Positions 43,813 through 52,950 of a stretch of DNA of 64,000 nt are shown here, piece after piece; the stretch's first letter is position 1, and each line of letters opens with the position of its first letter. A program made the position numbers and the translations under genes. The notes beneath the pieces are model-generated. The model had not been told where the DNA came from. It worked only from the letters and a program-made list of their open reading frames with translations, and did not search any database. Origin of the DNA: Variovorax paradoxus (GTDB taxonomy: Bacteria; Pseudomonadota; Gammaproteobacteria; Burkholderiales; Burkholderiaceae_C); NCBI RefSeq assembly GCF_009755665.1, contig NZ_CP046622.1, positions 3,534,001-3,598,000 on the forward strand, given 5' to 3'.

Positions 43813-45902
43813 GCTTCGCTGCCCACGGCGGCTTGCCGGCTGGCAATCTGCTGCAGGTCTTCGACGATCTGCTTCTGCGACATGATGCTGAGGTCGATGA
43901 CCTCCCGCGCCTGCGCAACGTAGTAGGCCAGCTGCTCGTCGCTGCGCGCAAGGGACTTGCCCAGCGCGCCTTCAACGCGCTGCAGGTGCGCCACCAGCTT
44001 GTCGTTCGATTCGCTGAACAGCTGCACGGCAAAACCGAAGGCTTCGCCAAGGCTTGCCACTTCGACCGCACTGCCGGTGATCTGCGCGGCAACGCTCTCG
44101 AGCTTTCCGGTTTCGGCCTCGACCTTTTCGGTGAAGCGGCTGCCCACGCGTTCGAGCACATCGGCCGACGCGCCGACCAGTGCATCGACCGCCGAGCGCT
44201 GCTCGGTGGAGGCATGGTTCACCGCGTCGAGCAAGGTGCCGAGCGTTTCCATGATGCGGCTGCGCTCTTCCAGCATTGCGTTGTCGCGCGCCATGCTGTC
44301 CGAGAGCTTCTGCCGCAGCTCGGCCACCACTTCGGCCGCAACGCGCGGTGCGTCCGAAGCGGCTTGCAGCAGCTGGGCGATTTCCTCGACCGTGCTCTTC
44401 GCATGCGCTTGCGCCTGCGCCGACATGTCGCGCGCAGTTTGCGCCAGGGTTTCGAAGAGCTGTTGCTGCTGGCTGGCCGTGTTCGCGCCGGCCTGCTGCC
44501 ATTCCTGCTGCAGCGATGCAGCCATGGACGACAGCGCCTCGGTCCAGGCCGACAGCCGCTGCTCGTCGCGCGATGCCATGTCGGTTTGCAGGCTGGCATG
44601 CGCCTGGCCGACCGTGCGCAGCAGCGATGCGGAGTGCTGCTCGAACGTGGCCGCGGCCGCCGCGAGGGACTGTTGCGTGTCGCCCGACAGCTTCTCGCTG
44701 GCGCGCTGGTGCTCTGCGAGGGCACTGCCCCATGTGTCGGATACGCTGCCCACAGTGCTGTCGAGCCGCGCAGACACGCTCTCCACCAGCGAGGCCGAGC
44801 GCTGCTCGAAGGTTTCGGCAAAGCGCTCCTGCGAAACGCGCAAGTCGCTGGCCAAGGCCTCATTGCTGCGCTGGTGTTCGGCCAGCGCGGCCTTCCACGT
44901 ATCGGCCACGGTGGCTGTGGTCGCCTCGAAGCGGCTCGAAAGCCCTTCGAGTTGCTGCTGCACCGTGTGCGCAACCGTGCCGTGCAACGAGGCCGTCTCG
45001 CGCGCGATGCCAGCCATGGTGGCTTCGACGACCGGCTGGATCGTTGCGCCGGCGATGCGGGCGCTTTCGGTCAGGCTTTGCTTCAGCGATTGATCCACCG
45101 ACGAGGCCAAGCCGGCATACACCGCCTCGGCCTTGCTGTGGAAGTGCTCCTGGCTGGTGATCAGGCGCTCGTTCAATGCCTGGCTCTGCCGCTCCATGGC
45201 GGCCAGCATGGCTTGCAGCTGGTCGACCAGCACAGGCATGGCTTGGGCCTGCCGCTCCAGCAGCTGGAATGACGCCTCGCGCTGATGCGCCAGCGAGTAC
45301 ACGCGCAAGCTGGTCGCGATCTTTGTGTCGAGCAGTTGCCCGGCTTGCAGCCGCTCGCGCCGGCACAGCGCAGAGGCCAGGCCCAGCATCGCCGACGCAG
45401 CCACGCCGGCCACCGAGGTGCCGAACGCCAGCCCCAGGCCCTTCACCGGCGCGGAGAGCGAGGCGCGGATGGCCGGCAGGTCGGTGGCGCTTTCCAGCGC
45501 CATGCCGGTGCCGTTCAGCGTAACCACCATGCCCAGAAAAGTACCCAGCATGCCCAGCAGCACCAGCAGTCCGGCAAGGTACGGCGTGAGCGAGGGGCCG
45601 GGCAAGCCGACGCGCTCGCCCTCGATGCGCAGGCGCACCGCGTTGCGCAGCGACGGATGCAGCTGCTCCAGCCACGAACCCAGGTTGGCCGGGGCTTCGG
45701 TCAACCGCGCCGCGGCACTGGCCAGAGTGGACGTGGCCTGCCTGAAGCGATGCAGTTCCAGCGCCCCCATCAGGTAGAACGCGCCCACCAGCACCGTGAT
45801 CGAAAGCGCCAGCGGATGGCTGGAGCCGACGTACCCCGCGCCAACCCAGCACACCGCGGCCAGGCCGGCGGCAAAAACAGCGTATTGAAGAAATCTAGTC
45901 AT
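43809..45902 (-). CDS. MotA/TolQ/ExbB-like channel with long DUF802 coiled tail
   Basis: A protein of 697 aa. Four membrane helices (about 5-24, 31-50, 107-130, 153-180); the last two hold LLGMLGTFLGMVVTLNGTG and LGLAFGTSVAGVAASAMLGL, equivalents of the ExbB/TolQ/MotA proton-path helices. Residues about 200-697 are almost wholly helical. They contain internal repeats of about 55 residues, as DTWKAALAEHQRSNEAL near 334 recurs as DTWGSALAEHQRASEKL near 389; these match the DUF802 concept. The tail would project into the cytoplasm. ATGA overlaps link it to both neighbours. The channel-plus-tail layout resembles ZorA. Confidence 0.85.
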   Translation of the reverse strand: MTRFLQYAVFAAGLAAVCWVGAGYVGSSHPLALSITVLVGAFYLMGALELHRFRQATSTLASAAARLTEAPANLGSWLEQLHPSLRNAVRLRIEGERVGLPGPSLTPYLAGLLVLLGMLGTFLGMVVTLNGTGMALESATDLPAIRASLSAPVKGLGLAFGTSVAGVAASAMLGLASALCRRERLQAGQLLDTKIATSLRVYSLAHQREASFQLLERQAQAMPVLVDQLQAMLAAMERQSQALNERLITSQEHFHSKAEAVYAGLASSVDQSLKQSLTESARIAGATIQPVVEATMAGIARETASLHGTVAHTVQQQLEGLSSRFEATTATVADTWKAALAEHQRSNEALASDLRVSQERFAETFEQRSASLVESVSARLDSTVGSVSDTWGSALAEHQRASEKLSGDTQQSLAAAAATFEQHSASLLRTVGQAHASLQTDMASRDEQRLSAWTEALSSMAASLQQEWQQAGANTASQQQQLFETLAQTARDMSAQAQAHAKSTVEEIAQLLQAASDAPRVAAEVVAELRQKLSDSMARDNAMLEERSRIMETLGTLLDAVNHASTEQRSAVDALVGASADVLERVGSRFTEKVEAETGKLESVAAQITGSAVEVASLGEAFGFAVQLFSESNDKLVAHLQRVEGALGKSLARSDEQLAYYVAQAREVIDLSIMSQKQIVEDLQQIASRQAAVGSEA

Positions 45903-46585
45903 GGCACTCTGGTTGCCTCGCGAAAGGCTTCAAGGAGCCCTTCGACGGGTTGAAATCGGAAGTCCAGTTCGGCGAGCAGCACGTTCTTCATGTCCTTGCG
46001 GAACACATGCAGCCACTCGCCGGCTTGGGCCTCGCTGGCGGGTTCGGCTGTCGTCAGCAGGCCGTCCTCGCTCAAGCGGGTGAAGTGTTTTTCGAGCAGG
46101 GCGGGCACGCCGGCCAGGAGGCTGTGCTCGCGCGCAGCCAGCACCTGCTCCATGACCACGTCCACGGCGGCCAGCCTGGCCATGGCCGGCGACCTGGCCG
46201 CCAGTGCGGCCCGAAGGCGCCCGCGCAATGGGCCGATGCCCGCTTCCATGGCTTGCTGCAGGGCAAGGTAGCGGCGGCGAAACGGCGCGAACTCGGTCGC
46301 TGCCGCCACGGCGACGTCGTCGGCAATGGCCTTGGCCAGCGCGGTATGCGCACCAGCGCACTCCCGCTCCTCGGCGTTCGCGCCCGGCCGCAACCGGGAA
46401 GCAGCAGCCGCCGGAACGCCGTCCAGCGCCGCGGACAGTGAAATGGCATCGGTCCAGCCGAACCATTGGCTCAATCGGTCCGCGGTTGCTTGCCGGGGTT
46501 CGCGCAGGTCCGTGTCGGCCAGTCGCGAAAGCAAGCGAACGAGCGCCGAACCATTGAAAACTGTGCGCTGTGAAACGTGCGCCAT
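45899..46585 (-). CDS. DUF3348 protein, first gene of the motor operon
   Basis: A protein of 228 aa. I start it at 46585 (MAHVSQRTVFNG); LVRLLSRLADTDLREPRQAT and LSQWFGWTDAISLSAALDG are the DUF3348 signature. No signal, membrane segment or catalytic motif is evident; it is mostly helical. The stop overlaps the channel gene start (ATGA). The family is usually found with DUF802 and DUF2894 proteins, so it is probably a component or assembly factor of the same complex. Function unknown. Confidence 0.82.
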   Translation of the reverse strand: MAHVSQRTVFNGSALVRLLSRLADTDLREPRQATADRLSQWFGWTDAISLSAALDGVPAAAASRLRPGANAEERECAGAHTALAKAIADDVAVAAATEFAPFRRRYLALQQAMEAGIGPLRGRLRAALAARSPAMARLAAVDVVMEQVLAAREHSLLAGVPALLEKHFTRLSEDGLLTTAEPASEAQAGEWLHVFRKDMKNVLLAELDFRFQPVEGLLEAFREATRVP

Positions 46586-46776
46586 ACCCCAGAACGAAAA
46601 ACCTGGCAGTCTACACCGGCCACCCTCCCTGGACGCCTCCGCAGACCCTCCCCGGCCGGGTGAAACTTCCGGTAACGCGGCGCCCTGTAACCGGGCGTTC
46701 CAGGTCGCCAAGGCGCACGCTGCACACAGACTCGCCTACGCCTGTCGGTGCCCCTATGCCCTTCGCGGCAAACGCG

Positions 46777-46815
46777 AAAAAGCCGGACGATGCACTGGGC
46801 ACCGTCCGGCTTTTT
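46777..46815. terminator. Bidirectional intrinsic terminator
   Basis: AAAAAGCCGGACG is followed by a 13-nt loop and CGTCCGGCTTTTT, a perfect 13-bp inverted repeat with A/T tails on both sides. It lies just downstream of the Ala-rich exported protein gene and upstream of the motor operon. It would stop read-through from the former into the latter, so the motor operon must have its own promoter in 46586-46776. That 190 bp shows no other feature I can name. Confidence 0.95.
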
Positions 46816-46868
46816 TGTCTTGGCGGGAGCAAGCGGCCCGATGCCGCTGTTCCCGTGCCTGCCGTGAT

Positions 46869-47210
46869 TTACAGGCCGGCTTGACGCGTGAAGCTGCGAG
46901 CTTGCGAGGGAACCACGCTGCCTGCGAAGGCTTCGCGGCGCAGGTTCTGGCCCGGTGCGTGAGCGGCGGCAACGGCTTCGCTGCGAACTGCGGCGCGGTC
47001 GGTCGAAGCAGCCAGCACGGGAGCCACGGTTGCCGAAGCGGCGTCGCTGTACACGTTGCCTTCGCGGGCTGCGGCGGCGGCCTGGGGTGCCACGTCGGCG
47101 CGGCTGTAACCGGAGGTCAGGGGCTGCACGCCTTCGTACGTTTCTGCGTGGGCGCCAGCGGCGGCGAGCAGGGAGAGAGCGGCGGCGGCGAGGATGTTCG
47201 AGGTCTTCAT
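46869..47210 (-). CDS. Small Ala-rich exported protein
   Basis: A protein of 113 aa with signal peptide MKTSNILAAAALSLLAAAGA and cleavage near AHAE. The mature part has repeated R-A-x-V units (YSRADVAPQAAAAA, DRAAVRSEAVAAAH) and ends in SFTRQAGL. Similar short Ala-rich secreted proteins occur in Variovorax and relatives without known role. It is monocistronic, ended by the strong terminator at 46777-46815. Upstream, 47211-47372 holds its promoter region and no gene. Confidence 0.7.
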   Translation of the reverse strand: MKTSNILAAAALSLLAAAGAHAETYEGVQPLTSGYSRADVAPQAAAAAREGNVYSDAASATVAPVLAASTDRAAVRSEAVAAAHAPGQNLRREAFAGSVVPSQARSFTRQAGL

Positions 47211-47372
47211 TTCAATTTCCTTCTTGATTGGGCTTTGGATGCCCTGAAGTTTGCACCACGATTACAAGGGAAAACCCTAGCCAATCGAATCGCAGTGTTC
47301 ATGAAACTGAAACAATGACGGGGAACTTTCTGACGAGAGGGCAAAAGTGCACATTCGTCTAAGAAATTCACC

Positions 47373-48251
47373 TCAGCCTGCGTATTTTTTCTCTAGCTGG
47401 TCGAGCTCGGGTTTTCCGACCAGGCGCTGCCGTTCGGCAAACGAAGCCACCAGCGACGGGTCTTCGTCGAGGCGGCGAGTATCACGCAAAACCGTCAATG
47501 CACGTTGCATGCCAGCTACCGCGCCCTGCAATGCAGCATTGGCGTACAGCACCAGGCCATAGCCGAGCGCGCCCAGCTCTTGGGCACCGAATGTCGGCGT
47601 CTTGCCGCCGATCACCATGTTCATGAGTTGCGGCTTGCCCAGCCGCCGCGGCAAGGCGCGCACTTCGTCGGCCTGCGTCACGGCTTCCACAAAAAGGATG
47701 TCGGCACCGGCCTCGCTGAACAGCTGCGCGCGCTCGACGGCCGCCTCGAAGCCGTGCACCGCCGCCGCATCGGTGCGGGCCATGATGAGCATGTCGGCAT
47801 CCGTGCGTGCATCGGTCGCGGCCCTGATCTTGCCGAGCATCTCCGCCGTGTCGACCACCGCCTTGCCCGCAAAGTGGCCGCAGCGCTTGGGGCTGACTTG
47901 GTCTTCGAGCTGGATGCAGTCGGCCCCTGCCCGTTCGAGCACGCGCACCGCATGCCGCACGTTCAGCGCGTTGCCGAAGCCGGTGTCGGCATCGACCAGC
48001 AGCGGCAGGTTCACTGCATCGCGAATGCGCGCCGTGTGCTCCGCTATCTCATGCAGGCCCATGAAGGCCTGGTCGGGCAAGCCGAAGTGCATGTTGGTAA
48101 CGCCGGCGCCCGTGACGTAGATCGCCTCGAAGCCGAGGTCTTCGATCACGCGCGCGGAGAGCGCGTTGAATGCCCCCGGCACCAGTACGCCGCGGCGCGC
48201 CTCGGCCAGGCGGCGCAGCACCTTCTTCGTCGATTCGGTGTTGGTTCGCAT
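47373..48251 (-). CDS. prpB: PrpB-like 2-methylisocitrate lyase family protein
   Basis: A protein of 292 aa in the isocitrate lyase/PEP mutase family. VDADTGFGNALNVRHAVRVL (Mg-binding Asp) and QLEDQVSPKRCGHF, which contains the catalytic Cys, match 2-methylisocitrate lyase. It cleaves 2-methylisocitrate to pyruvate and succinate in propionate breakdown. ATG 48251 lies 4 bp after the prpD stop. The prpC and prpD neighbours support the role, although the family includes oxaloacetate and other carboxy-vinyl lyases. Confidence 0.85.
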   Translation of the reverse strand: MRTNTESTKKVLRRLAEARRGVLVPGAFNALSARVIEDLGFEAIYVTGAGVTNMHFGLPDQAFMGLHEIAEHTARIRDAVNLPLLVDADTGFGNALNVRHAVRVLERAGADCIQLEDQVSPKRCGHFAGKAVVDTAEMLGKIRAATDARTDADMLIMARTDAAAVHGFEAAVERAQLFSEAGADILFVEAVTQADEVRALPRRLGKPQLMNMVIGGKTPTFGAQELGALGYGLVLYANAALQGAVAGMQRALTVLRDTRRLDEDPSLVASFAERQRLVGKPELDQLEKKYAG

Positions 48252-48255
48252 CGGA

Positions 48256-49710
48256 TCAGGCGGCGTAGAGATCGACATACTCGTGCACCGCCATGGCCTC
48301 AAGCTCTTTCGCATCGAGCGACACATTGAGGATGGCCTGCTGCTGCTTGTGCGCGAAGCGGCGTGCCAGGTTGGTGCGGAACTTGGCTTCGAGCAGCGGA
48401 ATGCCGTCCGCGCGGCGGCGCCTGTGGCCGATCGGGTATTCGACGACCACTTCTGAAAAGCCGGCGCCGTCCTTGAAGGTCACGGTCAGCGCGTTGGCAA
48501 TGCTGCGCTTTTCAGGATCGTGATAGTCGGCGGTAAAGCGCGGGTCTTCCACGCACACGATCTTGTCGCGCAGCGCATCGATGCGCGGGTCGCTCGCCAC
48601 GCTCTCTTCGTAGTCGGCGGCCGTGAGGCGGCCGAAGATCAGCGGCACCGCCACCATGTACTGGATGCAATGGTCGCGATCGGCCGGGTTGGCGAGCGGC
48701 CCCTTCTTGTCGATGATGCGAATGCAAGCCTCGTGCGTGCGGATGGTCACGCGCTCGATGTCCTCCACCTTCTTGCCCGCCTGCTTGAGTTGCGCATGCA
48801 GCGCCATGGCCGCCTCCACCGCCGTCTGGCTGTGAAACTCGGCCGGGAAGCTGATCTTGAACAGCACGTTCTCCATCACGTAGCTTGCATACGGCCGCTG
48901 GAATTTGAAAGGCTGACCCTTGAACAGCACGTCGTAGAAGCCCCAGGTCTTGGCCGTGAGCACGCTGGGGTAGCCCATCTCTCCGGTCTTGGCGATGAGC
49001 GCGAGGCGCACCGCGCGGCTGGTGGCATCGCCCGCGGCCCAGCTCTTGCGGCTGCCGGTGTTGGGCGCATGGCGGTAGGTGCGCAGGCTCTGCCCGTCGA
49101 CCCAGGCCAGCGAAACGGCATTGACGATCTCGTCTCGCGAGAGGCCCATCAGGCGCGCCACCACGGCCGTCGAAGCCACCTTCACCAGCACCACGTGATC
49201 GAGGCCCACCTTGTTGAACGAGTTCTCCAGCGCAAGGCAGCCCTGGATCTCATGCGCCTGGATCATGGCGGTGAGCACGTCGCGCATCACGAGCGGCTTG
49301 CGCCCCGCCGCCACCGCATTGCGGCTAAGCCAGTCGGCCGTGGCAAGAATGCCGCCGAGGTTGTCGCTCGGATGGCCCCATTCCGCCGCAAGCCAGGTGT
49401 CGTTGAAGTCGAGCCAGCGGATCATCGTGCCGATGTTGAAGGCCGCCTGGATCGGATCGAGCTGGTAGGGCGTGCCGGGCACCTTCGCGCCATGCGGCAC
49501 CACCGTGCCGGGCACGACCGGACCGAGCAGCTTGGTGCAGGCCGGATACTCGAGCGCCTCGAGCCCGCAGCCGAGCGTGTCGATCAGGCAATGGCGCGCT
49601 GTTTCGTATGCCAGCGCGCTGGTGATCTGCTGGTGGTCGAGCACGTAGTCGACGATGTCGACCAGCACCTGGTCGGGTTCGGGGCGGACGTTGCTGATGT
49701 GAGCGGACAT
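48256..49710 (-). CDS. prpD: PrpD-like 2-methylcitrate dehydratase
   Basis: A protein of 484 aa in the MmgE/PrpD family. [40 protein letters not shown] and [17 protein letters not shown] are characteristic. It dehydrates 2-methylcitrate, step two of the methylcitrate cycle. The start is ATG 49710 ([10 protein letters not shown]). It lies between prpC and prpB, so no AcnD/PrpF variant is needed here. Confidence 0.9.
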   Translation of the reverse strand: MSAHISNVRPEPDQVLVDIVDYVLDHQQITSALAYETARHCLIDTLGCGLEALEYPACTKLLGPVVPGTVVPHGAKVPGTPYQLDPIQAAFNIGTMIRWLDFNDTWLAAEWGHPSDNLGGILATADWLSRNAVAAGRKPLVMRDVLTAMIQAHEIQGCLALENSFNKVGLDHVVLVKVASTAVVARLMGLSRDEIVNAVSLAWVDGQSLRTYRHAPNTGSRKSWAAGDATSRAVRLALIAKTGEMGYPSVLTAKTWGFYDVLFKGQPFKFQRPYASYVMENVLFKISFPAEFHSQTAVEAAMALHAQLKQAGKKVEDIERVTIRTHEACIRIIDKKGPLANPADRDHCIQYMVAVPLIFGRLTAADYEESVASDPRIDALRDKIVCVEDPRFTADYHDPEKRSIANALTVTFKDGAGFSEVVVEYPIGHRRRRADGIPLLEAKFRTNLARRFAHKQQQAILNVSLDAKELEAMAVHEYVDLYAA

Positions 49711-49756
49711 GGTTCTTCTCTGTTGCGGTAAACGGTGCTTAGCTGTGCGGAAGCCT

Positions 49757-50923
49757 TCAGCGGCGGTCTGAAATCGGCACGAAGGCGAGGTCTTCAGGGC
49801 CGGTGTAGTTGGCGCTGGGCCGGATGATCTTGTTGTCCTGCCGCTGCTCGATGATGTGGGCGGCCCAACCGCTGGTACGCGCAATCACGAAGAGCGGCGT
49901 GAACATGGCCGTGGGCACGCCGAGCATGTGATAGCTCACGGCGCTGAACCAGTCGAGGTTGGGAAACATCATCTTGGCGTTCCACATCACGCTTTCGATG
50001 CGCTCCGCAATGTCGAACATGCGCGTGGAGCCGGCCTCGTCCGAGAGCTGCCTGGCCACCCGCTTGATCACCGCATTGCGCGGGTCCGACACGGTGTAGA
50101 CCGGGTGGCCGAAACCGATGACGACCTCCTTGGCTTCCACGCGGCGGCGAATGTCCGCCTCGGCCTCGTCGGGTGTGTCGTAGCGCTTCTGGATCTCGAA
50201 CGCCACTTCGTTGGCACCGCCGTGCTTGGGTCCGCGCAACGCGCCGATGGCGCCGGTAATGGCCGAATACACATCGGAGCCCGTGCCCGCCACCACGCGC
50301 GCAGTGAAGGTCGATGCGTTGAACTCATGCTCGGCATACAGGTTGAGCGAGGTGTGCATTGCGCGCTCCCAGCTTGCCGAAGGCGCGCGGCCGTGCAGCA
50401 GGTGCAGGAAGTGCGCACCGATCGAATCGTCTTCGGTCTCCACCTCGATGCGCTTGCCCTGCGTGGACCAGTGATACCAGTAGAGCAGCATCGAGCCGAG
50501 CGATGCCATCAGCCGGTCGGCAATGTCGCGCGCACCGGGCAGCGAGTGGTCGTCTTTCTCTGGCAGCACGCAGCCGAGCGCGGAAACGCCGGTGCGCATC
50601 ACGTCCATCGGGTGCGCGCTCGCGGGCAGGCGCTCCAGTGCTTCCTTCACGCTCGCGGGCAGGCCGCGCATCGCCTTCAGCCGGCCCTTGTAGGCGCGCA
50701 ACTCGGAAGCGGTCGGCAGCTTTCCGTGCACCAGCAGGTGCGCAATTTCTTCGAACTCGCAGACGTCGGCAATGTCGAGGATGTCGTAGCCTCGGTAGTG
50801 CAGGTCATTGCCGGTGCGCCCCACGGTGCACAGTGCGGTGTTGCCCGCTGCCACGCCCGAAAGCGCAACGGATTTCTTCGGCTTGAAGCCGGTTGCGGGC
50901 GCGTTCTCTGCGATCAGTGTCAT
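49757..50923 (-). CDS. prpC: PrpC, 2-methylcitrate synthase
   Basis: A protein of 388 aa in the citrate synthase fold. [47 protein letters not shown] and [14 protein letters not shown] contain the conserved substrate-binding and catalytic His residues, and the size fits methylcitrate synthase. It condenses propionyl-CoA with oxaloacetate. The start overlaps the thioesterase stop (ATGA). The prpD gene follows after 46 bp. Confidence 0.93.
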   Translation of the reverse strand: MTLIAENAPATGFKPKKSVALSGVAAGNTALCTVGRTGNDLHYRGYDILDIADVCEFEEIAHLLVHGKLPTASELRAYKGRLKAMRGLPASVKEALERLPASAHPMDVMRTGVSALGCVLPEKDDHSLPGARDIADRLMASLGSMLLYWYHWSTQGKRIEVETEDDSIGAHFLHLLHGRAPSASWERAMHTSLNLYAEHEFNASTFTARVVAGTGSDVYSAITGAIGALRGPKHGGANEVAFEIQKRYDTPDEAEADIRRRVEAKEVVIGFGHPVYTVSDPRNAVIKRVARQLSDEAGSTRMFDIAERIESVMWNAKMMFPNLDWFSAVSYHMLGVPTAMFTPLFVIARTSGWAAHIIEQRQDNKIIRPSANYTGPEDLAFVPISDRR

Positions 50924-51333
50924 ACCGTCTCCTCGAGTTTCTGTTCATGAAAGTGCGGTGGGTTCGCCAGCCGCACCGGCCGTCCGGCGGCATCGACCGC
51001 CACCATCTCGAATTCACCGTCGAGCACACGGGTGAGCGCATCGGTGGCCACGTCCTGCACGCTGCCGGCCACGCGCACCGTGAGCGAACTGCGGCCCACG
51101 CGCGACACGTGCGTGTCGAGCACCAGCGTGCTGCCCAGCCGCACGGGCGCGTGGAACAGCACCTCGCCGCAGCGCGCCATCACCACGTCGCCACGCACGA
51201 AGCCGCGGCCGGAAAGAAACGCCGCCTTCGACAGCAGCTGCAGCGCTTGCCCGCCGAACAAGGTGCCGTAGTGGTTGGTGTGTTCGGGGAACACCACCTC
51301 GATCAGTCGGACTGTGCCGCGTGCGATTTGCAT
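50920..51333 (-). CDS. Acyl-CoA thioesterase, hotdog fold
   Basis: A protein of 137 aa. [20 protein letters not shown], then [20 protein letters not shown], is the hotdog thioesterase motif with the catalytic Asn/His region. It is the first gene of the prp operon, overlapping prpC by 4 bp, so it probably drains or balances propionyl-CoA and related acyl-CoAs. The start ATG lies inside the ScfR-type regulatory region. Confidence 0.88.
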   Translation of the reverse strand: MQIARGTVRLIEVVFPEHTNHYGTLFGGQALQLLSKAAFLSGRGFVRGDVVMARCGEVLFHAPVRLGSTLVLDTHVSRVGRSSLTVRVAGSVQDVATDALTRVLDGEFEMVAVDAAGRPVRLANPPHFHEQKLEETV

Positions 51334-51426
51334 ATTCGCAATTTACGCAAGATCGTGCCCATAATGAAGGACTGAATTGGCGAATGATTGCGAAGACCTC
51401 GCATGCATTTTGCGAATCTTGCGAAG
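51328..51426. promoter_or_regulatory. Cluster of TTGCGAA-type half sites, probable ScfR/RamB operators
   Basis: The thioesterase/scfR intergenic region repeats a TTGCGAA/TTCGCAA-like element. It appears at 51328 (TTGCATATTCGCAA, a near palindrome over the thioesterase start), 51377 (TTGGCGAATGATTGCGAAG) and 51408 (TTTGCGAATCTTGCGAAG). RamB/ScfR regulators are known to bind TTGC-rich sites near prp genes. Exact operator boundaries are unresolved. Confidence 0.7.
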
Positions 51427-51438
51427 AACGGATTGACG

Positions 51439-52950
51439 ATGAAGAAGACCTTCATGGGCGTGCGGCTGCGAAGCCTGCGCGAAGAGCGCGGCCTGAGCCA
51501 GTTCGCGCTGGCGCAGCAACTGGGCTTGTCGCCGAGCTACCTGAACCAGATCGAGCAGAACCAGCGTCCGCTCACGGTGCCGGTGTTGTTGCGCCTGCAT
51601 GCCACGCTGGGCGTCGACATCCAGGCCTTCTCCGAAGACGAAGAGGCGCGCCTGGTCGCAAGCCTGCGCGAAGCACTGGCCGACAACCCCGGCGGCGATG
51701 CCGTCGCGCTTGCAGAATTGCGCGAAGTAGCCACGCAAATGCCAGCCGTGGGCCGCGCACTGGTGGCGCTGCACCAGCGCCACCGCGACGCCACCGAACG
51801 GCTCGAAGCACTGGCAGCCGAACTGGGCGACGGCCGCGGCGACCTTGCGCGCATGCCGCAAGCTCGGCCTATGCCCTTCGAGGAAGTGCGCGACTTCTTC
51901 TTTGCACACCAGAACCACATCGCGCCGCTCGATGCCGCGGCCGAGGCCTTCTCCGCACAATGGCGGCTGCGCGAAAGCAGCCCGGGCGACAGGCTCGCGC
52001 AGCGGCTGCTCGAAGCGCATGGCGTGCAGGTAGTTCCGGCGGATGACGATGAAGGCGGGGCGCAACGCCGCTACGACCCAACCACGCGCGTGCTGCGGCT
52101 CTCGCGCTACCTGGAGCCGGGCCAGCACGCATTCCAGCTCGCAACGCAGCTTGCGTTCCTTGAACTGGGCGGGCTGATCGACCAGCTGGTGGCCGATGCG
52201 CCGCTCTCGAGCGACACCGCACGCTCGCTGGCGCGCATAGGCCTGGCCAACTACTTCGCCGCCGCCCTGCTGCTGCCCTACGGAATCTTTCTCGAAGCGG
52301 CCGAACAGCTGCGCTACGACATCGACCAGCTGGCGAGGCGCTTCGGCGTGGGGTTCGAAACCATCTGCCATCGCCTGAGTTCGCTGCAGCGGCCCGACGC
52401 GCGCGGCGTGCCTTTCTTCTTGATTCGCGTCGACCGGGCCGGCAACATCTCGAAGCGGCAATCGGCCACGCACTTCCACTTTTCGAAGACCGGTGGCACC
52501 TGCCCGCTATGGAACGTGTACGAAGCCTTTGCGCAGCCCGGGCGCGTACTCACCCAACTGGCGCGCATGCCCGACGGCCGCGCCTATCTCTGGATCGCGC
52601 GCACGGTGTCGCACGGGTTTCGCGGCTACGGCTCGCCCAACAAGACTTTTTCGATCGGCCTGGGCTGCGACATCAGCCACGCGACGCGGCTCGTCTATTC
52701 CAAGGGCCTGGACCTGCGCGACCCCGATGTGCCGACACCCATCGGCGCGGGCTGCAAGGTGTGCGAGCGCGAAGCCTGCCCGCAGCGGGCGTTTCCGTTC
52801 GTCGGCCGCCCGCTCGACGTGGATGAGAACCAAAGCCGCTTCATGCCCTATGCCGCGGCGCCCGACAAATACGGCACCGCACGCGCCGTGGTCAAGAACG
52901 CGGCCAGCCGCGCACCATCGTCCGGATTGCCACGGCGCCGCTTGCCTTGA
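51439..52950 (+). CDS. ScfR/RamB-like short-chain acyl-CoA regulator
   Basis: A protein of 503 aa with an N-terminal XRE HTH (MGVRLRSLREERGLSQFALA, SPSYLNQIEQNQRPLTVPVL), a central region with a DUF955/peptidase-M78-like fold (GQHAFQLATQLAFLELGGLI) and a C-terminal DUF2083 part with Cys pairs (CKVCEREACPQRAFP). Such proteins sense propionyl-CoA and activate prp genes. It is divergent from the thioesterase-prpCDB operon. Its last 19 codons overlap the convergent gene at 52892. Confidence 0.9.
   Translation: MKKTFMGVRLRSLREERGLSQFALAQQLGLSPSYLNQIEQNQRPLTVPVLLRLHATLGVDIQAFSEDEEARLVASLREALADNPGGDAVALAELREVATQMPAVGRALVALHQRHRDATERLEALAAELGDGRGDLARMPQARPMPFEEVRDFFFAHQNHIAPLDAAAEAFSAQWRLRESSPGDRLAQRLLEAHGVQVVPADDDEGGAQRRYDPTTRVLRLSRYLEPGQHAFQLATQLAFLELGGLIDQLVADAPLSSDTARSLARIGLANYFAAALLLPYGIFLEAAEQLRYDIDQLARRFGVGFETICHRLSSLQRPDARGVPFFLIRVDRAGNISKRQSATHFHFSKTGGTCPLWNVYEAFAQPGRVLTQLARMPDGRAYLWIARTVSHGFRGYGSPNKTFSIGLGCDISHATRLVYSKGLDLRDPDVPTPIGAGCKVCEREACPQRAFPFVGRPLDVDENQSRFMPYAAAPDKYGTARAVVKNAASRAPSSGLPRRRLP

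Noticed and set aside
43160..44215. Upstream extension of the DUF2894 frame into the OmpA and channel genes
   Set aside because: Runs through two well-supported genes in another frame and is Arg/Ser-rich. The GTG at 43159 with GTGA overlap is the logical start.
42488..46585. Complete Zorya defence system
   Set aside because: Only the ZorAB-like core is present. No ZorC/ZorD helicase-nuclease or ZorE lies here, and no other defence genes adjoin, so only a resemblance is claimed.
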